Source: Gemmatimonadaceae bacterium
Lineage (GTDB): Bacteria; Gemmatimonadota; Gemmatimonadetes; Gemmatimonadales; Gemmatimonadaceae
Direction of reading: 5' to 3'
Length of the DNA stretch: 64,000 bases
Assembly: GCA_036504815.1 (NCBI GenBank)
Contig: DASXUN010000021.1
Location: forward strand, 186,001 to 250,000
Below are positions 1 to 7,636 of this stretch, one piece after another. Below the pieces are notes generated by a model. The model made no database searches, was not told the origin of the DNA, and saw nothing but the letters and a program-made list of their open reading frames with translations. Each line of letters starts with the position of its first letter. The first letter of the stretch is position 1. The position numbers were made by a program, and so were the translations under genes.

Positions 1-1
1 G

Positions 2-733
2 CGCCGCGCGCTCGAGCGCCAGGTCAAGATCGACGTGCAGGTCATTCCCGGCACGCCGCTGGGACGGGTCGCCGACGCCGCGCGTGCCGCACTGGACTCC
101 ATCGTCCTCCCGCCGGGCTATCGCACCGTCTTCACGGGCGACGTGCAGAACATGGAAGAAACCAAGGGGTATGTCGCCGAGGCGATTATCCTGGCGGTCA
201 TCTTCATCTACATCATTCTGGCGTCACTCTTCGGCTCGTTCATCCAGCCGCTCGCCATCATGCTGGCGCTTCCCTTGAGCTTCCTCGGCGTCGCCATTGC
301 CCTGCTGGTGACCAGAGGGACGCTCAACGTGATGTCGATGATCGGCATCATCATGCTGATGGGCCTCGTGACCAAGAACGGCATTCTCCTGATCGACTTC
401 GTGAACCAGCGGCGCGATGCGGGTGAATCGCGGCTCGATGCCATCCTCGAGTCGGGCCGGATCCGCCTGCGTCCGATCATCATGACCACGGTGGCCATGA
501 TCTTCGGCATGTTCCCGCTGGCGTTCGCGCTCGGCGAGGGCGCCGAACAGCGCGCGCCGATGGCGCGCGCCGTGATTGGCGGCCTGATCACGTCCACGCT
601 TCTGACCTTGTTCGTCGTGCCAGCCATGTACACGGTCCTGGACGACGCCGCGGAGCGTTTCCGCGCACGCGGACGCGCACGGGCCGTGCATCGCCCGGTG
701 GCGGCCGAACCGGATACTGGGACCCCCGCTTGA
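2..733 (+). CDS. RND efflux permease, C-terminal part (cut by window edge)
   Basis: Inner-membrane proton-driven pump subunit of the AcrB/MexB (HAE) type. The reading frame is open from base 2 and 243 residues remain, roughly the last fifth to quarter of a ~1,040-residue protein. The end of the periplasmic pore domain comes first (FTGDVQNMEE), then a run of long hydrophobic helices, including the family motif TKNGILLIDF around residue 120-130 and PIIMTTVAMIFGMFPLA. It ends in an Arg/Ala-rich cytoplasmic tail. Only the 3' end is visible, so substrate class (drug or metal) and any adaptor or outer-membrane partner upstream cannot be told. Family assignment is firm. Confidence 0.9.
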   Translation, partial: RRALERQVKIDVQVIPGTPLGRVADAARAALDSIVLPPGYRTVFTGDVQNMEETKGYVAEAIILAVIFIYIILASLFGSFIQPLAIMLALPLSFLGVAIALLVTRGTLNVMSMIGIIMLMGLVTKNGILLIDFVNQRRDAGESRLDAILESGRIRLRPIIMTTVAMIFGMFPLAFALGEGAEQRAPMARAVIGGLITSTLLTLFVVPAMYTVLDDAAERFRARGRARAVHRPVAAEPDTGTPA

Positions 734-812
734 CGAGGATGCTCGCGGAGTGTATTCAGCGGTTGAGCGACGAACGCTTTTCTTTGACTGACTGAGCCAT
801 AGGGAGGCAGGC

Positions 813-1538
813 ATGCTGAGCGGCGATCTCAACGACAAGCACATGGCGGCGGACCGGGACGACGAGCCGGAGGATTCCGGCTACGGCGGCGGCATGAGCT
901 ATGACGACGAGGACGACGAGGACGGTGGCTGGGCGATCAACAAGGACCATTCCGATTCGCTCTGGGATAGCGCGGAGGAATCGGACGACGAGGACGAGGA
1001 GGAGCCGGGTGTGCTCCTTGACGCGGGAGAGGAAGAGGATGACGCCGACCTGTTCGGCGCCGGCCTTGGTGAACCCCGTCGGGCGTCCAAGCCGAAGCCG
1101 GCACCAAAGCCGGTGGCCCCGCCGGTCGTGGTTCCGGTGCCCGTACCGGTCGCGGCGGCCCCGGTTAAGCCCGTGGCCAAGCCCGTGGCCAAGCCCGTGG
1201 CCAAGCCCGCCGCCAAACCCGCAGCCAAGCCCGCGGCCAAGCCCGCGGCCAAGCCCGTGACCAAGCCCGCGGCGAAGAAGGCATCCAAGAAGGCCGCCAA
1301 GAAGGCCGCCCCGAAGAAGGCGGCCAAGAAGGTTGCCAAGAAGCCGGCCAAGAAGGCCGCGAAGGCCGCCCCGAAGAAGGCCGTGAAGAAGGTGGCCAAG
1401 AAACCGGCCAGGAAGCTGGCCAAGAAGACCGCGGCAAAGAAGCCGCTCAAGAAGGCAGCCCCCAAGAAGGCCGCCAAGAAACCGGTCAAGAAGGCCGCGC
1501 CGAAGAAGGCCGTCAAGAAGGCGAAGCAGAAGAAGTAG
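813..1538 (+). CDS. Histone H1-like Lys/Ala/Pro-rich protein with acidic N-terminus
   Basis: 241 residues with a strong AGGGAGG ribosome-binding site just before ATG. Residues 1-85 are acidic and low complexity (many D/E, for example SYDDEDDEDG). From about residue 90 the protein switches to proline/lysine/alanine repeats: KPVA and KPAA tetrads to about residue 150, then PKKAAKK-type blocks to the C-terminus. The tail is like eukaryotic H1 and the bacterial H1-like proteins (HctB, AlgP/AlgR3), which bind DNA or RNA non-specifically, so a nucleoid-associated role is inferred. The acidic head could mask the basic tail or recruit a partner. Repeat number in such genes usually varies between strains. 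No enzymatic domain is visible. Confidence 0.75.
   Translation: MLSGDLNDKHMAADRDDEPEDSGYGGGMSYDDEDDEDGGWAINKDHSDSLWDSAEESDDEDEEEPGVLLDAGEEEDDADLFGAGLGEPRRASKPKPAPKPVAPPVVVPVPVPVAAAPVKPVAKPVAKPVAKPAAKPAAKPAAKPAAKPVTKPAAKKASKKAAKKAAPKKAAKKVAKKPAKKAAKAAPKKAVKKVAKKPARKLAKKTAAKKPLKKAAPKKAAKKPVKKAAPKKAVKKAKQKK
1166..1275 (+). repeat. In-frame 12-bp tandem repeats (KPVA/KPAA codons)
   Basis: About nine tandem 12-bp units of the form AAGCCCGTGGCC or AAGCCCGCGGCC lie inside the H1-like gene. Each encodes Lys-Pro-Val-Ala or Lys-Pro-Ala-Ala, so slippage would change length by whole tetrads without breaking the frame. Confidence 0.8.
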
Positions 1539-1560
1539 CCGGCGTGTCCGGCCGTCGCTC

Positions 1561-1608
1561 ACGGCGGACGGTGGGTATCGCACATCCGTGCGTCCCACCG
1601 TCCGCCGT
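1561..1608. terminator. Strong hairpin after the H1-like gene
   Basis: A 15-bp perfect inverted repeat (ACGGCGGACGGTGGG against its complement at 1594-1608) encloses an inner GCAC/GTGC stem. It lies 23 bases after the stop codon. No T-run follows, so it may act as a Rho-assisted terminator or an mRNA 3' stabiliser rather than a canonical intrinsic terminator. Confidence 0.55.
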
Positions 1609-1679
1609 TCGTCGTTGGCGCCTTGCTGGCGCGACACTGGCTCGCCGGCGGACGTCGCGCGCGTTATTCTCTTGTCACG

Positions 1680-2225
1680 ATGGCTGACAACACAGTGGCA
1701 CTGCTGCGTGCGCATTCCCGGCACGCACCGTGGAATGCTCGAGGCCTCGCGGCGCATGCCACGGCGCTCGTCGATGCGGCCGGCATGCGCCCGACGAACG
1801 CGTCGGCGCGAGCCACGCCGAGCGCTCGTGCCGTGCGGTTCTACGTGGCCCACGGACTGTTGGATCACCCGATGGGTCGAGGCACCGCCGCCACCTATCA
1901 CTATCGCCATCTGTTGCAACTGCTGGCGATCAAGATTCGTCAGCGCGAAGGACAGACGCTCGACGCCATCAAGGCGGAACTGGCAGGCGCCACCGGTGAT
2001 GCCCTCGAGCGGCGCGTGGCGCAGTCGCTCGCTCCGGCGCTCGTCTCCGGCGCGGATCAGGCGGTTCAGCACGACGACGCGCCGGCGGCATCGTGGCGCC
2101 GTGTCGTCGTGGCGGATGGCATCGAACTGCATGTGCGTGAGGACAGCGCGGCCGCGCGCAGCGATTTCGTCGCCGCCATGCGTGAGTCCGTTCGCGCTGC
2201 CCTGGGCCGTGAAGACGTCCGCTGA
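1680..2225 (+). CDS. MerR-like winged-helix protein
   Basis: 181 residues from ATG 1680; an upstream in-frame start at 1623 would add 19 Arg-rich residues with no family support. Residues ~35-100 have the MerR layout: SARAVRFYVAHGLL, a short wing with RGTAATYHYRHLLQLLAI, then a helix with REGQTLDAIKAEL. The remainder is a small domain (~residues 115-181) with no cysteines or other visible effector site. It sits directly before the RepA-like initiator gene, with 37 bases between stop and start, suggesting one transcript and that it regulates or partners the initiator. Small MerR-like proteins are known partners of plasmid replication and partition genes; the link here is inference. Confidence 0.65.
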   Translation: MADNTVALLRAHSRHAPWNARGLAAHATALVDAAGMRPTNASARATPSARAVRFYVAHGLLDHPMGRGTAATYHYRHLLQLLAIKIRQREGQTLDAIKAELAGATGDALERRVAQSLAPALVSGADQAVQHDDAPAASWRRVVVADGIELHVREDSAAARSDFVAAMRESVRAALGREDVR

Positions 2226-2262
2226 TGTTGATGCTGCGCGGCCCGCGAACGCGTCCCGTCGC

Positions 2263-3105
2263 ATGAGCCATACGCCACGCCGTCGCATGCTGGCGCGCAC
2301 CGTCGTCCTGGATCGCGCGCTCGAGGCGTTGCCGCTCTTTCGTCTCAGCGATTCTGGCGAGGAAGTCGCGATTTCATACGTCGCCGAGGGTGGCGGCCGG
2401 TGGCGTGTGCTTCCCGCCCCTGGTGAACGGCTTCCGGGCACGTTCGACCAGGATGTCTACGTCGAGCTGCTGCGGCGTTATCACGAAGCGGAGGCGCCGG
2501 CCGACGGTATTTTGTCGTTTACGCTGCACGACTTTCTCCGTACCATGGGGCGGCGTGTGGACGGCCGGACGTACGAGCAGCTGCGCAGCGCACTCAATCG
2601 GTTGCAGCGCACCGCCCTGGAATCCACGGATGCCTGGTTCGACGCAGCGGCCGGCACGCGCTGGACCGGACAGTTCACCATTCTGAGCACGGTGTCGATC
2701 GACCGGCGGCGGCTGACGGATCGCGATCAGCTGGCGCTGTTCAACACCCTGACGAACAACGAACCGGGCGACGCACACGTGACCCTCGCGCCGCAAATCC
2801 GGTCCAACATCGCCTCGGGATACACCATCACGTTGGCGTCCGCGCGCTATAGCCAGCTGTCCTCGCCGGTGGCACGGCGCCTGTATCGCGTCTTGCAGGT
2901 GGCGCGCAGCGAGTCCGGAAGAAGTTGGGAGGTTGCCCTCGAGCGGCTCGCCGAGCAACTCCCGCTGGCCCAGCGTTATCCGTCGCACCTCCAGCGCGTG
3001 CTGCAACCGGCCCACGAGATGCTCTTGGCGGCTGGAGTGCTTCGCAGCGCGGTCATCGCCCCGCACGACAAGACCTGGGCCGTCTCCTATCAGCTCGCGG
3101 ACTGA
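2263..3105 (+). CDS. Plasmid-type replication initiator protein A (RepA/RPA-like)
   Basis: 280 residues from ATG 2263; a GTG at 2209 is possible but would overlap the MerR-like gene. The sequence has the features of the replication initiator protein A family: LPLFRLSD near the N-terminus, ILSFTLHDFLRTMG, RTYEQLRSALNRLQ, the ARYSQLSSPVARRLYRVL segment and a second winged-helix part with ALERLAEQLPLAQRYPSHLQRVLQPA. Such proteins normally bind plasmid iterons and open the origin. No iterons or other plasmid genes are visible within the window, so this is probably a chromosomal descendant of a plasmid initiator, perhaps now a DNA-binding regulator. Family call good, function uncertain. Confidence 0.65.
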   Translation: MSHTPRRRMLARTVVLDRALEALPLFRLSDSGEEVAISYVAEGGGRWRVLPAPGERLPGTFDQDVYVELLRRYHEAEAPADGILSFTLHDFLRTMGRRVDGRTYEQLRSALNRLQRTALESTDAWFDAAAGTRWTGQFTILSTVSIDRRRLTDRDQLALFNTLTNNEPGDAHVTLAPQIRSNIASGYTITLASARYSQLSSPVARRLYRVLQVARSESGRSWEVALERLAEQLPLAQRYPSHLQRVLQPAHEMLLAAGVLRSAVIAPHDKTWAVSYQLAD

Positions 3106-3248
3106 AGGGAACTCTTTGCCAGCCAACGGGTTCTGACATCCCAGCGGGCAGTTTCGCCAACGGTGCGGACCGGTGGGATGAGGAGAACTGCTAATTCCCC
3201 AGCCTTCCAGGCCCGATTAGCTTGAGATTCCCCCTTGAAAGGCTCGTA

Positions 3249-4847
3249 ATGACGCGTACCCGAAAGTCCCTGATCGCGCTTGTCGTCGTGGCAGCCCCCC
3301 TCTTGGCCGGCGGTTTCGTCATTCAGGAGCGGGCAACGCGCGATGGGGTGCGCCTGTTTGAGCAGGTGATGTCGGTCGTCGGCGACCGGTTCGTCGACTC
3401 CGTCAGCGCCGGCGTCCTGTACGAGAAAGCCGCGCGCGGACTCCTGCGCGAACTCAAGGATCCGTACACCGAGCTCTACACCCCCAAGCAGCTCGAGGCC
3501 TTCAACACGAACACCGGCGGCTTTTACGGTGGCGTGGGCATGCTCATCGAGGAGCAGGAAGGCAGCATCATCATCTCGAAGGTCTACCCGCATACCCCAG
3601 CCGAAGAGGCGGGCATCCATGAGGGAGACCGGATCATCCAGGTCGATACCGCCAGCACGCGTGGCTGGAAGCTTGACCAGGTCTCGTCGCGCCTGAAGGG
3701 TGAGCCGGGAACCAAGGTCACCGCCAAGTTCGCGCGGCCCGGATGGACGGAACCGATCAGCGCGACGTTTACGCGCCGTGTCATCCGCATTCCCGCCGTG
3801 CCATTCGCCATCATGCTGGACGGCAAGATCGGCTACATCCCCGTGCAGAACTTCAACGAGACGGCGTCTCCTGAGGTCGCCCAGCAGGTCATTCGCCTGC
3901 AGAACGAGGGGGCCAAGGGACTGGTGCTCGACCTGCGCGGCAACCCTGGCGGCTTCCTCGATCAGGCGCTCGAGATGTCCAACCTGTTCCTCGAGCGGGG
4001 CAAGGAAATTCTGAGTGTGCGCGACCGGCAGGGGGTTGCCGAACTTCACAAGGCGGAACGCGATCCGGTGGCCCTCAAGCTGCCGATGGTCATTCTCACC
4101 GATGCCTATACGGCCTCCGCCTCGGAGATCGTCGCGGGCGCCTTGCAGGACCACGATCGCGCGCTGATCGTCGGCACGACGTCCTTCGGCAAGGGTCTTG
4201 TGCAGTCGGTCTACCGCCTCGATGGCGGCTACGCGATCAAGCTCACGACCGGCAAGTGGTACACGCCGAGCGGCCGCTCCATCCAGAAGGAGCGCAAGCT
4301 GCTCGACGACGGCCAGTTCGTCGAGGTGCGCCCGGACAGCCTCGAGTCCGACTCGGTGCGCAAGTCGCGTCCGCGCTACAAGTCGGATGGCGGACGCGTC
4401 GTCTTCGGCGGCGGCGCCATCACGCCCGATGTCATCGTTCCGCCCGATACGCTGACCACCGCGGAACAGAAGGTCGCCCGTGTGCTCGGCTCCAAGGGAC
4501 AGGACACCTACATCACGCTGTACGACTTCGCGTTCGCGCGGAAATCGCAGGTCAAGCCGGATTTCGTCGTCACGCCGGCCATGCGCGACGAGTTCTACGA
4601 GAAGCTGCAGAAGAAGGGCGTCCTGGTTGACCGCAAGGACTGGGATGCGGCCCCGACGTACGTCGACCGATTGATCGACCTCAGGATCTCCCGCCTCGCC
4701 TTCGGTGATTCCACCGCCAAGCGGCGCGAAGTGAGTGACGACAATCAGTTGCTGAAGGCGCTGGAACTGCTCCGCAAGGGCCAGACGCAGCACGACCTTT
4801 TCACGCTGGCGTCGTCCATCCCCCAGACACTTCCCGGCAAGCGATGA
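3249..4847 (+). CDS. S41 C-terminal processing peptidase (CtpA/Prc type)
   Basis: 532-residue exported serine protease. Start ATG 3249 follows a GAAAGG ribosome-binding site and gives a clean signal or anchor (SLIALVVVAAPLLAGGFV); the in-frame ATG 3222 is less good. A PDZ domain covers about residues 90-180 (GVGMLIEEQEGSIIISKVYP, EEAGIHEGDRIIQVD). The catalytic core follows: LRGNPGGFLDQA, then nucleophile Ser290 in TASASEI and general base Lys315 in SFGKG, 25 residues apart as in Tsp. The protease would trim or degrade periplasmic proteins recognised by their C-termini. The next gene overlaps it by 4 nt (ATGA), so the two are translationally coupled. Confidence 0.93.
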   Translation: MTRTRKSLIALVVVAAPLLAGGFVIQERATRDGVRLFEQVMSVVGDRFVDSVSAGVLYEKAARGLLRELKDPYTELYTPKQLEAFNTNTGGFYGGVGMLIEEQEGSIIISKVYPHTPAEEAGIHEGDRIIQVDTASTRGWKLDQVSSRLKGEPGTKVTAKFARPGWTEPISATFTRRVIRIPAVPFAIMLDGKIGYIPVQNFNETASPEVAQQVIRLQNEGAKGLVLDLRGNPGGFLDQALEMSNLFLERGKEILSVRDRQGVAELHKAERDPVALKLPMVILTDAYTASASEIVAGALQDHDRALIVGTTSFGKGLVQSVYRLDGGYAIKLTTGKWYTPSGRSIQKERKLLDDGQFVEVRPDSLESDSVRKSRPRYKSDGGRVVFGGGAITPDVIVPPDTLTTAEQKVARVLGSKGQDTYITLYDFAFARKSQVKPDFVVTPAMRDEFYEKLQKKGVLVDRKDWDAAPTYVDRLIDLRISRLAFGDSTAKRREVSDDNQLLKALELLRKGQTQHDLFTLASSIPQTLPGKR

Positions 4848-5932
4848 GCTACCGCATCAGTTTCACCCTGTTCACCCTCTTCGCCGCCGCGGCGCTCGCC
4901 GCGGCGGTTCCACTGTCCGCCCAGCAGGTACGCTCCTACGCGCCGGAAAAGGGCGAGGTGCATCTCGCCAATCTCCGCCAGCTCACCAACGGCGGCGAGA
5001 ACGCCGAGGCGTACTGGAGCAAGGACAGCAAGTGGATCACGTTCCAGTCCACGCGCGATGGCCGGACATGCGACGAACAGTTTGTCATGAAAGCCGACGG
5101 CTCCGCCCTCAAGCGCATCAGCGACGGCCGCGGCAAGACGACCTGCGGATGGTTCTTCCCGGACGGCAAGCGGCTCTTCTTCGGATCCTCCACCGCGCAT
5201 GACTCGGCATGCCCACCGCGCCCCGATCCGTCCAAGGGCTACGTGTGGCCGCTCGACAAGTACGACATCTACACCGTCAACCGCGACGGCTCCAACTTCC
5301 GGCGCCTCACCAACTACAACGTCTACACCGCCGAGGGCGTCCTTTCGCCGGATGGCCGGAAGATCGTCTTCACGTCCCTCAAGGACGGCGACCTCGACAT
5401 CTACACCATGAATGTCGATGGCACCAACGTGAAGCGCCTCACCAGTACCGTGGGGTACGACGGCGGTCCGTGGTGGTCGCCGGATGGCAAGCGGATCGCC
5501 TATCGCGCGCACCATCCCAAGGACTCGGTGGAACTCAAGCAGTACAAGGACCTGCTCGCTCAGGGGCTGATTCGTCCGTCCAAGGTGGAGCTTTACGTGA
5601 TGAACGCCGACGGCAGCGACAACCGGCAGGTGACGGCGCTGGGCGGTGCGAACTTCGGTCCTTCGTGGACGCCCAATGGCAAGCAGATCATCTTCGCGTC
5701 CAATTTCTTTGCCCCGCGCTCGGGGAATTTCGAACTGTTCCTCGTTGACGCCGGCGCCGAGAAGGCCGGCGCCGACAAGCTCGAGCAGATCACGTTCAAT
5801 GAGACGTTCGACGGCTTCCCGATGTTCTCACCGGACGGCAAGAAGCTCATCTGGGCATCCAACCGCCACGACAACAAGCCAACGGAGACTAACATCTTCG
5901 TCGCCGATTGGATCAGGACGCCAAGGAAGTAG
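4844..5932 (+). CDS. Exported TolB-like PD40 beta-propeller protein
   Basis: 362 residues. A signal peptide (FTLFAAAALAAAVPLSAQQ) is followed by at least five PD40/TolB-type repeats, each with the pattern W/F-S-PDGK-I-F-S: AYWSKDSKWITFQSTRDG, LSPDGRKIVFTS, WWSPDGKRIAYRA, SWTPNGKQIIFASN and FSPDGKKLIWASNR. Such propellers bind peptides or proteins in the periplasm. No DPP-IV-type peptidase domain follows, so it is a propeller alone. The 4-nt overlap with the S41 protease suggests the two work on the same exported substrates, which is an inference. Confidence 0.85.
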   Translation: MSYRISFTLFTLFAAAALAAAVPLSAQQVRSYAPEKGEVHLANLRQLTNGGENAEAYWSKDSKWITFQSTRDGRTCDEQFVMKADGSALKRISDGRGKTTCGWFFPDGKRLFFGSSTAHDSACPPRPDPSKGYVWPLDKYDIYTVNRDGSNFRRLTNYNVYTAEGVLSPDGRKIVFTSLKDGDLDIYTMNVDGTNVKRLTSTVGYDGGPWWSPDGKRIAYRAHHPKDSVELKQYKDLLAQGLIRPSKVELYVMNADGSDNRQVTALGGANFGPSWTPNGKQIIFASNFFAPRSGNFELFLVDAGAEKAGADKLEQITFNETFDGFPMFSPDGKKLIWASNRHDNKPTETNIFVADWIRTPRK

Positions 5933-5950
5933 GCGCCTCCACTCCGGGCC

Positions 5951-6120
5951 TTTTTCACCACGGAGCCACGGAGAACTGCCTGAGGGCCACGGAGGAAGTG
6001 CAACTTCTTGGGTGAACAGCGCGCGCCACGCAATGCTCTGCGTGGCACGATGTCGTTACCCCAAGTTGTGGTAGTTCTCCGTGGCCCTCCGTGTTCCTCC
6101 GTGCCTCCGTGGTGAAGAAA
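5951..6120. repeat. Palindromic CACGGAG repeat, copy 1
   Basis: A 170-bp imperfect inverted repeat. The left end reads TTTTTCACCACGGAGCCACGG and the right end CCGTGCCTCCGTGGTGAAGA, its near complement. Inside are a second pair (GGGCCACGGAG / CTCCGTGGCCC) and a central hairpin (CGCGCCACGCA / TGCGTGGCACG). It lies between the propeller gene and the SPFH gene. The same layout recurs at 13925, 29953 and 58438. Confidence 0.9.
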
Positions 6121-6219
6121 TCCAGAAGGCGCTCATGGCTCGCCACGCCACCGGAATTGCAGTAGTATCGCTGGAGGCGCCCTTCCGCCTTCCGTCTCCC
6201 GTCTCCCGTCTGCCGTCCC

Positions 6220-7263
6220 ATGGAAATCTTCCTCGGGTTTGTCGCGTTCGTCGCGATCGCATTGTTCGTCAAGTCCTTCAAGATTGTTGGCCAGGCGGAA
6301 GTGCTGATCGTCGAGCGCCTCGGCCGGTTCAACCGCATCGCGCGCTCCGGCTTCAACATCCTCATTCCGTTCATCGAGTCGCCGCGCCACATCGACGTGC
6401 GCTATCTCACGAGCGACGTGAGCGGCGCCAAGCGGCTGGTGGCCGGGACCACGAGCCGGATTGACCTGCGTGAACAGGTCCTGAACTTCCCGAGCCAGCC
6501 GGTCATCACCAAGGACAACGTCACCATCGACATCGATGCGGTGCTCTACTACCGTATCTCGGATCCCCAGAAGGCGACGTACTCGGTGCAGAACCTCCCC
6601 TACGCCATCGAGACGCTGACCCGCACGACGCTGCGCAACATCGTCGGCGAGATGGAACTCGACCAGACGCTCACCAGCCGCGACCAGATCAACCGGCGCA
6701 TGCGCGAGGTCATCGAAGAGGCGTCGCTGGGATGGGGCGTTGACGTCACGCGCGTGGAACTGCAGACCATCGAACCGCCGCGCGACATTCAGCAGTCAAT
6801 GGAACTGCAGATGCGCGCCGAACGTGAGCGTCGGGCGGCCGTCACCAACGCCGAGGCCAGCAAGCGCGCCGTCATCCTCGAGGCGGAAGGATCGCGCGAA
6901 TCGCAGGTGCTGCGGGCCCAGGGTGAAATGGAAGCCGCCATCCTGCGCGCGAAGGGCCTGGCCGAAGCACGGCTGGCGATGGCCAGGGCCGAGGCCGAGG
7001 CCATCCGGGGCGTTGCGGCTTCGCTTCCACCGGGAGAGGCCGCCACGTACCTGCTCGGCCTTCGCTACGTCGATGCGCTGCCGCAGGTCACGCAGGGCAA
7101 GGGCACGACGATCTTCCTTCCCAGCGAAGCCGCCGGCGCCCTGGGGGCGATGGGCGCCCTGCGAAAGGTCATGGACGCCGCCGGCCAGAATGCGGCCGCT
7201 GGTGACGCGCCGCGTCCCACCGGTGCGCTTGGCTTTCCGCCGGGCGGCAGTTCCAAGGGCTAA
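6220..7263 (+). CDS. SPFH/Band 7 protein (stomatin/QmcA-like)
   Basis: 347 residues. One N-terminal membrane helix (EIFLGFVAFVAIALFVKSF) is followed by a Band 7 domain at about residues 20-190 (VERLGRFNRIARSGFNILIP, REQVLNFPSQPVITKDNV, DAVLYYRISDPQKATYSV). A helical, coiled-coil-prone segment rich in Ala/Glu/Arg (RAERERRAAVTNAEASKRA) follows, then a Gly/Ala-rich tail. Slipins and QmcA form large membrane-anchored cages that organise microdomains or restrain FtsH-like proteases. No NfeD partner is adjacent; the next gene is a small CxxC protein. ATG 6220 is placed by homology to the family N-terminus. Confidence 0.9.
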   Translation: MEIFLGFVAFVAIALFVKSFKIVGQAEVLIVERLGRFNRIARSGFNILIPFIESPRHIDVRYLTSDVSGAKRLVAGTTSRIDLREQVLNFPSQPVITKDNVTIDIDAVLYYRISDPQKATYSVQNLPYAIETLTRTTLRNIVGEMELDQTLTSRDQINRRMREVIEEASLGWGVDVTRVELQTIEPPRDIQQSMELQMRAERERRAAVTNAEASKRAVILEAEGSRESQVLRAQGEMEAAILRAKGLAEARLAMARAEAEAIRGVAASLPPGEAATYLLGLRYVDALPQVTQGKGTTIFLPSEAAGALGAMGALRKVMDAAGQNAAAGDAPRPTGALGFPPGGSSKG

Positions 7264-7271
7264 GTTAGGAT

Positions 7272-7496
7272 ATGCCGAAACCGATCACCAAAGAGCGCGC
7301 TGAGAAGGTCGCCAAGGCGCATGCGTGCGAGCACTGTGGGGAGTACAGCTACAAGAAGCTCACCATCAAGCCCGCCACGGCTTCGAATCGCAAGGAATTC
7401 GGGGAAGTGTGGCATTGCATCAAGATCTGCGGCGTCTGCGGCATGGAACAGGAAATGGGCATCGACGGCGAAGGTGAGATCGCGTACGTGAACTGA
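7272..7496 (+). CDS. Small protein with two Cys pairs (zinc-ribbon-like)
   Basis: 74 residues starting 8 bases after the SPFH stop, so probably co-transcribed. CEHC at about residue 19 and CGVC at about residue 55, with an extra HCIKIC just before the second pair, could form a four-Cys zinc site. The rest is short, charged and non-repetitive (KLTIKPATASNRKEFGEVW). I do not recognise a named family. The likely role is metal binding or nucleic-acid/protein contact. Confidence 0.6.
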   Translation: MPKPITKERAEKVAKAHACEHCGEYSYKKLTIKPATASNRKEFGEVWHCIKICGVCGMEQEMGIDGEGEIAYVN

Positions 7497-7501
7497 GCGA
7501 C

Positions 7502-7558
7502 CGCAAGAAACGGAATCCCGAGCGCAAGAAACGGAATTTCCAGCGCAAGAAACGGATT
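7502..7558 (+). repeat. Three tandem 21-bp units
   Basis: CGCAAGAAACGGAAT followed by six variable bases is repeated with period 21 at 7502, 7523 and 7544; the last unit ends in GGATT. It begins just after the stop codon at 7496 and precedes the terminator hairpin. Confidence 0.8.
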
Positions 7559-7587
7559 GGCCGCAGGCGGCAAATCAGCGAGACTAA

Positions 7588-7621
7588 GGGCACCGGCGCA
7601 TGGCGCGCCCGGTGCCCTTTT
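7588..7621 (+). terminator. Intrinsic terminator after the CxxC gene
   Basis: GGGCACCGG (7588-7596) pairs with CCGGTGCCC (7609-7617), and TTTT follows directly. It closes the SPFH/CxxC unit before the ogt gene. Confidence 0.75.
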
Positions 7622-7636
7622 GCACGGAGCAGCCCG

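Noticed and set aside
899-1516. Long hydrophobic Ala/Phe-rich frame on the minus strand
   Set aside because: It is the shadow of the Lys/Ala repeat codons of the H1-like gene; there is no ribosome-binding site.
756-2441. 561-codon minus-strand frame with Gly/Leu repeats
   Set aside because: It spans three plus-strand genes, and its repeats mirror the H1-like tail. GC-rich DNA gives such shadows.
5955-6392. Short proteins with FFTTEARR-like ends in the palindromic repeats
   Set aside because: They read through the palindrome in several frames and copies; no frame is conserved with a start.
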